Assembly (NCBI GenBank): GCA_016183615.1
Contig: JACPEG010000047.1
Location: 1-54,442, forward strand
Direction: 5' to 3'
DNA from: Betaproteobacteria bacterium
GTDB lineage: Bacteria > Pseudomonadota > Gammaproteobacteria > Burkholderiales > UBA6910
DNA: 54,442 bases
Within the stretch, counting starts at the first letter, position 1. The number at the start of each line of letters is the position of its first letter. Both the position numbers and the translations under genes were made by a program. Under the pieces are notes generated by a model that saw only the letters and a program-made list of their open reading frames with translations, had not been told where the DNA came from and did not search any database. This document shows positions 1 through 7,703 of this stretch, in pieces.

Positions 1-2
1 CA

Positions 3-821
3 TGGTTGGCAAACCCGATTCTCTCGGATTTACCGGGAAACCGCCGCCCTCAACCTTCAACTACGTTTGGGACATCCCCGCCCCTGTTCGACGCCCACAT
101 TCATTACAGCCAGTCTGCCTGGCAGCAGTACCCGCCCGCCGAAGTGGCAAAAATCTTTGAGCAGGCGGGGATCTCCCGGGCGCTGGTGTCGAGCACGCCC
201 AACGACGGCACCGAGCGACTCCACGAAGCCATGCCGAAGCGGGTGGTGCCGGAGCTTCGTCCCTATCGGACCCGGGAGGACATGGCTTCCTGGAACCGGG
301 ATCCCACGATTCTTCCGTTCATTGAGGAGCGGCTGAACAAGGGCATCTACCGGGGAATCGGCGAATTCCATCTGCATGGCGACGACGCGATGAGCGAGGT
401 GGTGAAAAAAGTGGTGGACCTGGCGGTGACCCGGGGCCTAATCCTGCACGCCCATTCGGACGGGCGCGCCGTGGAACACCTGTTTGCCGCGAACCCGAAG
501 GCGCGGGTGCTGTGGGCCCACGCCGGGATGTCGTCCTCGGCGCAGGAAGTGGGAAACATGCTCGAGCGCCACCGCAACCTGTGGGTGGAGCTCGCGATCC
601 GCAGTGACGTGGCGCCCGGCGGCAGGCTGGATCCGGCGTGGCGTGCCCTGTTCCTGCGTTTCCCCGACCGGATCCTGGTGGGCACCGACACCTGGGTCGC
701 GAGCCGCTGGGAAGAAGTGGTGCCGCTGGCGAAGACGACGCGCCGGTGGCTAGCGGAACTGCCGCGGGAGGTCGCCGAAAAGATTGCCCATAAAAACGCC
801 GCGGCGTTGTTGGGGCCGTGA
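3..821 (+). CDS. amidohydrolase-family metal-dependent hydrolase (5' end may be cut)
   Basis: Predicted TIM-barrel metal hydrolase of the amidohydrolase-2/TatD-like group; substrate unknown. Numbering from the TTG at 6: the strand-1 metal motif HxH is His31/His33 in FDAHIH, a glutamate follows at Glu120 (GIGEFH), then histidines at 148/150 and 172 (LWAHAG), and the terminal catalytic aspartate is Asp228 (VGTDTW). The frame is open to the left edge, so the TTG at 6 may not be the true start and the gene may be truncated by the window. No signal peptide is visible in what remains. The family is clear; the reaction is not. Confidence 0.75.
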   Translation, partial: WLANPILSDLPGNRRPQPSTTFGTSPPLFDAHIHYSQSAWQQYPPAEVAKIFEQAGISRALVSSTPNDGTERLHEAMPKRVVPELRPYRTREDMASWNRDPTILPFIEERLNKGIYRGIGEFHLHGDDAMSEVVKKVVDLAVTRGLILHAHSDGRAVEHLFAANPKARVLWAHAGMSSSAQEVGNMLERHRNLWVELAIRSDVAPGGRLDPAWRALFLRFPDRILVGTDTWVASRWEEVVPLAKTTRRWLAELPREVAEKIAHKNAAALLGP

Positions 822-830
822 CGCAAAAAA

Positions 831-855
831 CAAACCCCGCGCCGGGCGGGGTTTG
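831..855 (-). terminator. rho-independent terminator
   Basis: A perfect 10-bp stem (831-840 with 846-855) closes a 5-nt loop. On the minus strand it is followed by a T-rich stretch (complement of the A-run at 825-830), so it mainly ends the small gene 880-1044. It also lies just past the stop of the rightward amidohydrolase and could slow that transcript. Confidence 0.75.
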
Positions 856-879
856 AAAATCTTCTCCGATTCCTTCCGT

Positions 880-1044
880 TCAGGCCGGCACGCGCTCCTT
901 CTTCTGGGCGGGCATCGCCGGTTTCTCGGATGACGTGGCGGGCTCGGTCTTCGCCGCCTGCTTCTTCAGCTCTTCGACTTTCCTGCGGGCCTGTTCCAGG
1001 GCTTCCTGCTCAGCCGACTTCTTGAACCACTCGGAATAGCACAT
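880..1044 (-). CDS. 54-aa charged small protein, MCYSEW start
   Basis: Short reading frame of 54 codons starting at the ATG at 1044 behind a near-consensus AGGAGGT ribosome site with good spacing, and ending just before a strong terminator at 831-855. The product begins MCYSEWFKKS. A predicted helix rich in Glu, Lys, Gln and Ala fills about residues 10-32, followed by a Lys/Pro/Ala-rich tail. There is no signal peptide or membrane segment. The only cysteine is residue 2. The function is unknown; the strong ribosome site and dedicated terminator argue that it is a real, well-expressed gene. The dense charge suggests a soluble or binding role, which is only a guess. Confidence 0.65.
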   Translation of the reverse strand: MCYSEWFKKSAEQEALEQARRKVEELKKQAAKTEPATSSEKPAMPAQKKERVPA

Positions 1045-1134
1045 GAATGACCTCCTTTCAGTCCGGGTTCACTGCGGTTTCCCCTCCTGATGCGGATCAT
1101 GTAAAAACGATGCTACTCCTGTCGCCGCCGCGTC

Positions 1135-1797
1135 TCAATCGGGCGATTGCGCGATGGGTCGCCGGAATTTCCCGTCCCTGAGAAAGGCACAGACCTGGCG
1201 TGCCACCGGACCGGAGACCAGCATCTCGGTATGGCTGACTTTAAGCGCGATCCGGTCGGTGGCGCCCGGCAGCCGCGTTTCCTCCACGGTCACCAGTCCA
1301 TCGTTGGGCCGGGGCAATCCGGGGATCAGGCGCCCGAGCCCGATCGGGCGGGTGCCGGCGATGACGCCCAGCTCGCCGTTTCCGGTCCAGCCCGGGCGCT
1401 CCTCGAGGATTCCTGAGCGCACGCTCTTTCCCACGATCCAGCGCGTGGCGCCATGGGCGTACAGCCAGCGGGCGGCAAAGCTGCCGCAGCAGGGTGTGCC
1501 GAGCAGTACCGCCCGGCCCACCGCCGGGTGATCTTGATCCGCGAGCATCCGCAGAATGAGCAGCCCTCCCAGGCTGTGGCCGACCAGGTGGGGCGCCCCG
1601 CACCCAAGGGACTCGACGAAACGCGAGAGCCGCTCGGCATTTTCGGCCAGCGGGGCGCGCACGTCGCGGTAGGTGAAGTTGCGGGTCGCGAAGCCGCAGC
1701 GCGCCAGCCGCAGCCCGAGGGGCGACATCACCAGCCCGGTCATGCCGTAGCCGTGAACCAGGACGACGGCCGGCCGGGCTTCATCCGTCATGTGCAA
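1135..1797 (-). CDS. alpha/beta hydrolase (lipase/esterase-like)
   Basis: Alpha/beta-hydrolase fold protein of 220 aa. The oxyanion-hole motif HGYG is at residues 15-18, and the nucleophile elbow GHSLG places the catalytic serine at about residue 75. Asp166 and His189 (KVSHTEM) are plausible partners of the triad. The length and the LVHGYG/GHSLGG pair resemble small permease-like lipases and PGAP1-type esterases. There is no signal peptide, so it is probably cytosolic. A second ATG two codons later is an alternative start. The substrate cannot be told from the sequence. Confidence 0.8.
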   Translation of the reverse strand: MHMTDEARPAVVLVHGYGMTGLVMSPLGLRLARCGFATRNFTYRDVRAPLAENAERLSRFVESLGCGAPHLVGHSLGGLLILRMLADQDHPAVGRAVLLGTPCCGSFAARWLYAHGATRWIVGKSVRSGILEERPGWTGNGELGVIAGTRPIGLGRLIPGLPRPNDGLVTVEETRLPGATDRIALKVSHTEMLVSGPVARQVCAFLRDGKFRRPIAQSPD

Positions 1798-1866
1798 CTC
1801 CTGCTAAGCTCATGGTAGGTGGATGGCGAAGAGACGGACCTGCAGCGGAATCGGAGTCAAAAAAAA

Positions 1867-1888
1867 GGCGGGTCTTGTGGGACCCGCC
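1867..1888 (-). terminator. rho-independent terminator of the BPH gene
   Basis: A perfect 8-bp GC-rich stem (1867-1874 with 1881-1888) with a 6-nt loop. On the minus strand it is followed by a run of eight T. It lies 33 bp beyond the stop of the leftward proteasome-like gene. Confidence 0.85.
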
Positions 1889-1920
1889 CCGTTAGCGCTA
1901 GTCAAGGAGTCTGACTTGAC

Positions 1921-2547
1921 TTAAGCGTGTTGCAACTCTCCGATAGAGGTCTGAAACAGTTTCCATTGAATCTCGGTCTCTTCCCTGAGCTTGACGGTGT
2001 AAAGCGTCATGGGCAGCGCCGAATTCTTGTCGAATTCGGCACCCGCCTCGATGCCGGCCCGGGCAATGTCAACCGGGTTATCGAAGCGCTGATAAGCCTG
2101 ATGCATCGCCCCCAGCGCAAACTCGTGGCCGGAACCGATGGCCCAGAACTTGGTGTACTCGAACACCTCGCGCATGGAGTAGATGGCGTAGATCCCCGTC
2201 GGGTTGGCGATCAGCGCCGTGATCTGGCTCGACTCGTAGGGGTCGTCGTCGTCCTCCTTGGGATTGAGGAAATGTTCGTCCTTGAGGACCGGGTGCAGCC
2301 GGCGGAAGGTCTCGAAAATCTCCGCCTTGCTGTTAAGCTTGAGGTCCGGTGTTTTGGTGAGCACGCTCTCCAGCACAAGGTGATGGGCCGCGCTGCCGCA
2401 GATCCCGATATGGGAATCGCCGCACTTCAGAATCTTGTCGTGGGACGCGTCGTTCTGGGGCGTCAGCCGCGTGTTGCCGAAAGTGGTGAGCGAGTCGGCG
2501 GCGATGACCGCGAAACCGTTCTTCTTGACGATGGCGATGGTGGTCAT
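1921..2547 (-). CDS. beta-proteobacterial proteasome homologue (BPH), Ntn-hydrolase
   Basis: Proteasome/HslV-type N-terminal nucleophile hydrolase of 208 aa. Removing the initiator Met would expose Thr2 as the catalytic Thr1 (MTTIAIV). The other family residues are present: Asp18 (Asp17 of the mature numbering), Lys38 aligned with Lys33 after a 4-residue insert, Ser139 in the GSG of AIGSGHEFALGAM, and Asp173/Ser176 spaced like Asp166/Ser169. The size fits HslV and the BPH family described from Thiobacillus denitrificans, a double-ring peptidase, better than actinobacterial 20S subunits or Anbu. There is no HslU or other AAA unfoldase next to it and the gene is monocistronic, with its own terminator. 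Substrate and partner are unknown. It is likely cytosolic. Confidence 0.85.
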   Translation of the reverse strand: MTTIAIVKKNGFAVIAADSLTTFGNTRLTPQNDASHDKILKCGDSHIGICGSAAHHLVLESVLTKTPDLKLNSKAEIFETFRRLHPVLKDEHFLNPKEDDDDPYESSQITALIANPTGIYAIYSMREVFEYTKFWAIGSGHEFALGAMHQAYQRFDNPVDIARAGIEAGAEFDKNSALPMTLYTVKLREETEIQWKLFQTSIGELQHA

Positions 2548-2974
2548 AAATGGGTCGAATCAAATCGAATTGCTGGAACCGGATTTCCCGGACGCGGGAT
2601 CAAAAGAAAACCCGCTTAACCGAGGCTTCATTTTACCATCCGGGTCCCCCGGCCTGCAGGTCCGGCGTCAAGAGAACTTTTGGGCGCAACAAAAATTGTT
2701 TATGTAAACAATATGATATTGTGGTTCATGAATGTTATCGAATATGAGAAGTGAGTGGTTACTGACTTGTGGATAATTTTTTAAAATCGAGCAAGTTTCG
2801 CAATTTCATGGAGTTAGCGGTTGGATGGAGAAAAACCATCGCAAACCCGGTCAGAAAACGCGGGGTTTTTTAAAATCATTGGGTTAGTGAAGATCCGGGT
2901 TTGTCCGGTCCAGTCCTGGCCCGCGTCGAAGTTCACCGCAACGTCGGCCGCGAGGGCCTAAGAGAGGTGCATCC
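2548..2974. other. AT-richer intergenic region, no gene seen
   Basis: 427 bp between the divergent BPH and glutamine amidotransferase genes. It is visibly more AT-rich than its surroundings, especially 2690-2880. It should hold the promoters of both genes, but no unambiguous -35/-10 pair could be fixed. It contains one exact DnaA-box nonamer (2768-2776) and a weak stem followed by a T-run near 2843-2871. No convincing open frame is present. Confidence 0.6.
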
Positions 2975-3745
2975 GTGTGTCAGTTGCTCGGCATGAACTG
3001 CAACGTTCCCACCGACATCTGCTTTTCGTTTGAAGGTTTCAGTCAACGCGGCGGTCGCACCGATCATCACCGTGACGGCTGGGGCATCGCGTTCTTCGAA
3101 GGCCTGGGCTGTCGCCTGCTTATCGATTCCAAGGCGACATTGGACTCGCCGATCGCGGAACTGGTGCGCCACTATCCGATTCACTCGACCAATGTCATCG
3201 CTCATATTCGCAAGGCGACCCGCGGACGCGTCGCCCTGGAAAACAGCCATCCGTTCATGCGCGAGCTTTGGGGACGCTACTGGATCTTCGCCCACAACGG
3301 AACGCTGGAAAATTTCGATCCGCCTTCAGGCAGCCGTTACCGCCCGGTGGGGGAAACCGACAGCGAACGGGGATTCTGCCTGATGCTCGATACGCTGCGC
3401 GAGCGCTTTCCCTCCCGGCAGCCGGAACTGCTCGCGCTGTACGGGGCCCTGGAGGAGATCACGCGCCGGCTGGCGCGGCACGGCACCTTCAATTACCTGC
3501 TGTCGAACGGCGAGTGCCTGTTCGCCCACTGCTCGGACCGGCTCACCTATGTCCTGCGCCGGGCGCCGTTCTCGACTGCCCACCTGATCGACCAGGACGT
3601 GACGGTGGATTTCCGCGCGGTCACCACGGAAGACGACAAGGTGGCCGTCATCGCCACTGCGCCCCTCACCGACAACGAGGTCTGGACCCCGATGAAGGGA
3701 GGAGAACTGCTGGTATTCCGCAATGGAGAACTGGTTCTGCCCTAG
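2975..3745 (+). CDS. class II glutamine amidotransferase (YafJ/EgtC-like)
   Basis: Class II glutamine amidotransferase domain as a stand-alone protein of 256 aa. The GTG start at 2975 is chosen because it puts the nucleophile at Cys2 (MCQLLGM), exposed after Met removal; an AGAGAGG site lies about 8 nt upstream. Family motifs are seen: the RTDHHRDGWG loop around residue 30-38, HIRKATRG, and FAHNG (glutamine binding). No synthetase domain is attached, so the acceptor of the released ammonia is unknown, as in YafJ. The stop overlaps the convergent gluQ stop by 4 bp, so the two transcripts must run into each other or share a terminator inside coding sequence. Confidence 0.85.
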   Translation: MCQLLGMNCNVPTDICFSFEGFSQRGGRTDHHRDGWGIAFFEGLGCRLLIDSKATLDSPIAELVRHYPIHSTNVIAHIRKATRGRVALENSHPFMRELWGRYWIFAHNGTLENFDPPSGSRYRPVGETDSERGFCLMLDTLRERFPSRQPELLALYGALEEITRRLARHGTFNYLLSNGECLFAHCSDRLTYVLRRAPFSTAHLIDQDVTVDFRAVTTEDDKVAVIATAPLTDNEVWTPMKGGELLVFRNGELVLP

Positions 3746-4644
3746 CCGGCGACCCGCTTGATACGCACGGGCGGCAGGGCGCTGGGGTCCCAGTGGGCGA
3801 GAGCCCAGCGCCAGAAACCGGCGATGTCACCCTCCGCCAGCTCCTCAGGGGGATTCTGATTCAGGAACCGCAGGACTGCCACCAGGGCGGGCAGCGGATC
3901 CTGCGGCTCCACCGGCGCCGCCAGGGTCTGCTTGCTGAGTTTCTCGCCGGACTCGTTCACCGCCACCGGCAGATGCAGATACGTCGGCGTCGGCAGGCCC
4001 AGCAGCCGCTGCAGAAGGATCTGCCGGGGCGTGGAGTCGAGCAGGTCCGCGCCGCGCACCACGTGGGTGATGCCCTGGGCGCCATCATCCACCACCACCG
4101 CGAGCTGATAGCAGAATACCCGGTCGGCGCGGTACACCACGAAGTCGCCGATGTCGTCGGCGAGCCGCTGGCACACACGGCCCTGAAGCCCGTCACGGAA
4201 CTCGACTACTTCGTTGTCGGTGCGCAGCCTCAGGGTCCGCGCCGCCCGGTCCGCCGCGAGGCCATCGCGGCAGGTGCCGGGGTAGACGAATCCCTCAAGA
4301 CCCGCGACCCCGGAGTCGGCGATCTCGCGGCGCGAGCAGCCGCAGGGATAGATGCGCCCCAACTTGCGCAGGGCGTGCAGCGCGGCGTGGTAGGCCTCGG
4401 CACGGCGGCCCTGGCATACCACTTCCCCATCCCAGTCGAAGCCGAAGGCTTCCAGGGTCGCGAGAATCCGGTCGGCGGCGCCCGGCACCACGCGGGGCGG
4501 GTCCGGGTCTTCCATCCGCACCAGCCATTCGCCGCCGCGGGATTGGGCTTCCAGGTAGCTGCCGACCGCGGCCACCAGCGAGCCGAAGTGCAGGGGGCCG
4601 GTGGGGGAGGGCGCGAAGCGGCCGCGATACCGGATGCCGCTCAT
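3742..4644 (-). CDS. gluQ: glutamyl-Q tRNA(Asp) synthetase
   Basis: Paralogue of the glutamyl-tRNA synthetase catalytic core that lacks the anticodon-binding domain. It attaches glutamate to queuosine at the wobble position of tRNA(Asp). The 300 aa fit the family. Seen: the HIGH-type signature HFGS at 19-22 after FAPSPTG, a zinc site with Cys101, Cys103, Tyr121 and Cys125, and the KLSKQ (KMSKS-type) loop at 235-239. Unlike many proteobacteria, where gluQ follows dksA, no dksA is adjacent here. Its 3' end overlaps the convergent amidotransferase gene by 4 bp. It is cytosolic. Confidence 0.95.
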   Translation of the reverse strand: MSGIRYRGRFAPSPTGPLHFGSLVAAVGSYLEAQSRGGEWLVRMEDPDPPRVVPGAADRILATLEAFGFDWDGEVVCQGRRAEAYHAALHALRKLGRIYPCGCSRREIADSGVAGLEGFVYPGTCRDGLAADRAARTLRLRTDNEVVEFRDGLQGRVCQRLADDIGDFVVYRADRVFCYQLAVVVDDGAQGITHVVRGADLLDSTPRQILLQRLLGLPTPTYLHLPVAVNESGEKLSKQTLAAPVEPQDPLPALVAVLRFLNQNPPEELAEGDIAGFWRWALAHWDPSALPPVRIKRVAG

Positions 4645-4683
4645 GGGCGAAACACCCCCGGCGCGGCGGGTTGAGGGCGTGGC

Positions 4684-5118
4684 TTACAGATCCAGCACGT
4701 CAATGATGGTGCGGGTGGCTTCCCACAGGCGCACCGCCTTGCCCTCCACCACGATAATGGTAGTGCCCTTGGGCTGCGGCGGCAGTATCCGGATGAGGTC
4801 GGCGGGGATGGGTCTTGCCTGCCGATACACCACCGGGTCCATCACCTCGCCCCTGGCGACCTTTTTCTGCCAGCCGGGGGGCAGTTCGCCGCCGCGCTCG
4901 ATCTTTTTCTTGAGTCCGGGCGGCAACTGCTTCTGTTTCTTCGCCGGAGCCGGCTCCTGGGCTCTGGCAGGGTACTGTTTGTAATACTTGGCGATCGCCG
5001 CCTGCTCATCCCGGGTGAGCGAAAACTTGACCCAGGGTTCGTCCTTGGCCGCCTGGACGAGGTCGGGAACTGCGAGGACCAGGGTGAGGACAATTGCAAG
5101 GGGCATCCTGAGGAACAT
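4684..5118 (-). CDS. RcnB-like exported protein
   Basis: 144-aa exported protein. The first about 23 residues form a signal peptide (basic start, Leu/Val-rich core, AxA-type VQA cleavage). The middle is rich in Lys, Pro and Gln. It carries two copies of an LPPG-x-K-K-(I/V)-x-R-G motif (LPPGLKKKIERG, then LPPGWQKKVARG) typical of RcnB-domain proteins, and ends with the IIVVEGKAVRLWEAT segment common to that group. RcnB itself is a periplasmic nickel/cobalt homeostasis protein, but most relatives are uncharacterised, so no metal role is claimed here. An AAAGGAG ribosome site precedes the ATG at 5118. Confidence 0.7.
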   Translation of the reverse strand: MFLRMPLAIVLTLVLAVPDLVQAAKDEPWVKFSLTRDEQAAIAKYYKQYPARAQEPAPAKKQKQLPPGLKKKIERGGELPPGWQKKVARGEVMDPVVYRQARPIPADLIRILPPQPKGTTIIVVEGKAVRLWEATRTIIDVLDL

Positions 5119-5160
5119 CGTTTTCTCCTTTCGATGAGGCAGTCGGCCCGGCGACTCTGA

Positions 5161-5183
5161 CTCTAAGTCCGACAGGCTCCTAG
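5161..5183. repeat. solo terminal inverted repeat of the 7.4-kb MITE family
   Basis: A 19-bp sequence followed by CTAG matches the terminal repeat and target tetranucleotide of the MITE-like element at 7420-7694. No second end is found nearby, so this looks like a leftover end or a partial insertion, placed between the RcnB-like and spermidine-synthase-like genes. Confidence 0.55.
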
Positions 5184-5285
5184 GGGACGCACTGAGTATA
5201 ACGAAATCCCCCGGGCCCTGGTTTACCGTGCCGGAATATTACCGGAATACAGGCGGATGCTATGATGCGCCACGCCGGAGCCCAC

Positions 5286-6854
5286 ATGACCTTGCCGTCG
5301 TCCAGGGGATTCATCGCCTACCTTGTCGCCACCGCCGTAATCTGCGGCGCCCTGGTCATGGTGATCGAAGTGCTGGGTTCCCGGGTCATCGGCCCGTTCT
5401 TCGGCGTGAGCCTGTTCGTCTGGACCTCCCTCATCACCGTCACGCTGGTGGCCCTCGCCGCCGGTTACGCCGCGGGAGGCTGGCTCGCAGACCGCAGGAG
5501 CTCGCCCGACTACCTCTACGGCATCATCACCGCCGCCGGTCTCGCGGTCCTGTTCGTTCCTCTTCTCAAGGCGGTCGTGCTCAAGGCCAGCGTGCCGCTC
5601 GGACTGCGCCTGGGAACCCTGGTGAGCGCGCTGCTTCTGTTCGGCCCGGCCCTTTTTCTGCTTGGCTGCGTCTCCCCCTACGTGGTGAAGATCGCGACCC
5701 GGGAGCTCAGAAACCTGGGCCGCACCGTCGGAGGCTTTTACGCCGTGTCCACCGTGGGCAGCTTCGTGGGCACCCTCGCCACCGGGTTCTTTCTCATCGG
5801 CCACGTGGGCGTCAATCGCACCTTCATGATGACGGGCCTGATCCTCGTCGCCCTCGGCGCCGGCTACTTCGCGCTGTTCCGCGGCAAGTGGCCGGTGCTG
5901 GCTCTGCTGGCTCTGCCGTTCCTGGCGCAGGCGCCGGAGGGCCCGGTTTCCAAGGTCCGGGCCGACGGGACCCGGGTCAGCCTGGTTTACAGCCGCGACA
6001 GCTTCTACGGCAACATCAAGGTGGTGGATTACGAGTACGGGGCGCTGCGCACGCGCGAAATGCTGATCGACGGCCTGGTGCAGGGGGGCGTGGACGCCAA
6101 CACCGGACTTTCGGTTTATGAGTACGCCTACCTCATGCAGTTCATCCCGTATGCGATGCACCCGACGGGAAAATCCTGCCTTGCTATCGGGCTTGGCGCG
6201 GGCACGGTGGTCCGCTGGTTCGAGGAGCGGGGCGTGGCGACCGAGGTGGTGGACATCGACCCGGAAGTGGTGCGGGTTTCCAGGGATTACTTCGGTTACC
6301 GCGGGTCCGTGCATATCGAGGATGCACGCTATTTCCTGGCAAAATCGGAGAGGAAGTACGATTTCCTGGTTATGGACGTGTTCAACGGCGACACCACGCC
6401 GGGGCACCTGGTGAGCCTGGAAGCGGTGCGGCTGGTCCGGGAGCGGCTGACCCCCGGGGGCGTCTTTGCGTTCAATCTCCATGGCAGCCTGGAGGCGGAC
6501 CGCGCCATGACCCACTCGGTGATCAAGACCGTGAGACAGGTCTTCTCGCAGGTGGAGGTTTACCCGGTGTACGAGCCGAAGCCGGGGGAGCCCTACGGCA
6601 ACCTGGTAGTGATCGCCTACAACGGGCCGAAGCGCAGCTTCGATCCCGCGATGGCGGCGCGCTTTCCGGTGCACCCGCTCGCCGCGAAGCTGGTGCACGC
6701 TTCTCTCACCGGGCCCGTCCCGCTCGGCGAGGACTCCCGCGCCATCGTGCTTACCGACGATTTCAATCCCATCGATCTGCGTGATCTGTGGCTCAAGGAG
6801 AAAGTTCGGCGGAACATCCTCGAAACCACCGACTGGGACGTGCTTCTGGGATGA
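5286..6854 (+). CDS. membrane-anchored spermidine synthase-like protein
   Basis: 522-aa fusion of an N-terminal membrane part (about six to seven hydrophobic helices within residues 1-215) and a C-terminal spermidine-synthase-like methyltransferase-fold domain. Visible motifs: SFYGNIKV near 244, the nucleotide-binding loop GLGAG at about 302-306, VVDIDPEV after it and MDVFNGD near 363. This architecture is widespread, and its reaction is generally unproven; the Rossmann domain suggests use of an SAM or decarboxy-SAM type cofactor. The ATG at 5286 is preferred to 5262 because a GGAG site lies 5 nt upstream. No polyamine-pathway neighbour (speD) is present, so a true polyamine role is uncertain. 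Confidence 0.8.
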   Translation: MTLPSSRGFIAYLVATAVICGALVMVIEVLGSRVIGPFFGVSLFVWTSLITVTLVALAAGYAAGGWLADRRSSPDYLYGIITAAGLAVLFVPLLKAVVLKASVPLGLRLGTLVSALLLFGPALFLLGCVSPYVVKIATRELRNLGRTVGGFYAVSTVGSFVGTLATGFFLIGHVGVNRTFMMTGLILVALGAGYFALFRGKWPVLALLALPFLAQAPEGPVSKVRADGTRVSLVYSRDSFYGNIKVVDYEYGALRTREMLIDGLVQGGVDANTGLSVYEYAYLMQFIPYAMHPTGKSCLAIGLGAGTVVRWFEERGVATEVVDIDPEVVRVSRDYFGYRGSVHIEDARYFLAKSERKYDFLVMDVFNGDTTPGHLVSLEAVRLVRERLTPGGVFAFNLHGSLEADRAMTHSVIKTVRQVFSQVEVYPVYEPKPGEPYGNLVVIAYNGPKRSFDPAMAARFPVHPLAAKLVHASLTGPVPLGEDSRAIVLTDDFNPIDLRDLWLKEKVRRNILETTDWDVLLG

Positions 6855-6928
6855 CACGCGGGTAGCGACGACGGATAATTGGCGCTGATCCCGCGTCCCC
6901 GATCCACTTACTGCCCAGGAAACAGGCC

Positions 6929-7423
6929 ATGCAACGACCCGTCAATCCCTACCAGGCGCCCGCGTCCCACGTGGACGACGTCACCGAGTCCGGCGCCATC
7001 GAGCTGGCCGCGCGCGGAACCCGGTTGCGCGCCTTTGTCATCGACGGGCTGCTCGGCGTTATCGCCGGCGGGCTGACGGGTTTTGGCGCCGCCGCCCTGT
7101 CCGACCAGGCAACCGGCGCGGCGATTCTGCTGGGCGCCGGAATCCTTCTGCTCATTGTCCTTGTTATTGCCAACCTGGTTCTGCTCTATACCCGGGGCCA
7201 GACCATCGGCAAACGCGTGCTTGGGATCAGGATCGTGCGCCCCGATGGCGAGCGCGCGGGGTTCGCCCGGCTGTTTTTCCTGCGGTACCTGATCCCCGGC
7301 GCGATCCAGGGCATCGACTATGTGGGCGGCGTGTTCTTCCTGGTGGACTCCCTGTTCATTTTCCGGGAGCCCCGGCGCTGCATCCACGACTATCTGGCCG
7401 ACACCATCGTCATCAAGGCCTAG
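6929..7423 (+). CDS. RDD family membrane protein (first copy)
   Basis: 164-aa RDD-domain protein. After a hydrophilic start (NPYQAP) come helices at about 30-55, 62-85 and 118-140. The conserved RDD-type residues appear as TRLRAFVIDGLL near residue 31-42, the TRGQTIGKRVLGIRIV loop lies at about 88-103, and the usual HDYLADTIVI end closes the protein. RDD proteins are small membrane proteins of mostly unknown function. The stop codon TAG at 7421-7423 lies inside the CTAG target duplication of the MITE-like element that follows. The gene opens the MoxR/DUF58 cluster but is now separated from it by that element. Confidence 0.85.
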   Translation: MQRPVNPYQAPASHVDDVTESGAIELAARGTRLRAFVIDGLLGVIAGGLTGFGAAALSDQATGAAILLGAGILLLIVLVIANLVLLYTRGQTIGKRVLGIRIVRPDGERAGFARLFFLRYLIPGAIQGIDYVGGVFFLVDSLFIFREPRRCIHDYLADTIVIKA

Positions 7424-7694
7424 GAGCCTGTCGGACTTAGGATCACGCATGCGACCGTGGCGATTTGATTGCAGTTCTAGACACAAGACGCCGACGTGTA
7501 CCGGGTGTCCACGAGGCGGCTTGCGGCGACGAAATGCGATCAAATCGCCCGGTCCCTCCGGGTTGCGGCCAAAAAGCGCGCCGGCTGTGTTGCTCGGCTG
7601 GCCCCTATTCCCGATAGGAGCTGCACCTCGCGTCGTGCCATCGCGCTTTTTGGCCAGCAACGCATGTGTGACTCTAAGTCCAACAGGTTCCTAG
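7420..7694. mobile_element. MITE-like non-autonomous element, 267 bp with CTAG flanks
   Basis: Element body 7424-7690 is flanked by CTAG on both sides (7420-7423 and 7691-7694), which reads as a 4-bp target duplication. The ends are imperfect inverted repeats of about 30 bp, beginning GAGCCTGTCGGACTTAG on the left and GAACCTGTTGGACTTAG on the right (reverse complement). Two internal inverted repeats lie inside: a 15-bp pair with one mismatch at 7459-7473/7535-7549 and a perfect 14-bp pair at 7567-7580/7642-7655. There is no coding capacity. The CTAG target suits transposases of the IS5 type (YTAR), but the parent element is not in the window. Confidence 0.75.
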
Positions 7695-7703
7695 CCCCAG
7701 GGC

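Noticed and set aside
2768..2776. Exact DnaA-box nonamer (TGTGGATAA) in an AT-rich gap
   Set aside because: Only one perfect box, no cluster and no dnaA, dnaN or gidA nearby. One such 9-mer in 54 kb is expected by chance about half the time, so no origin is claimed.
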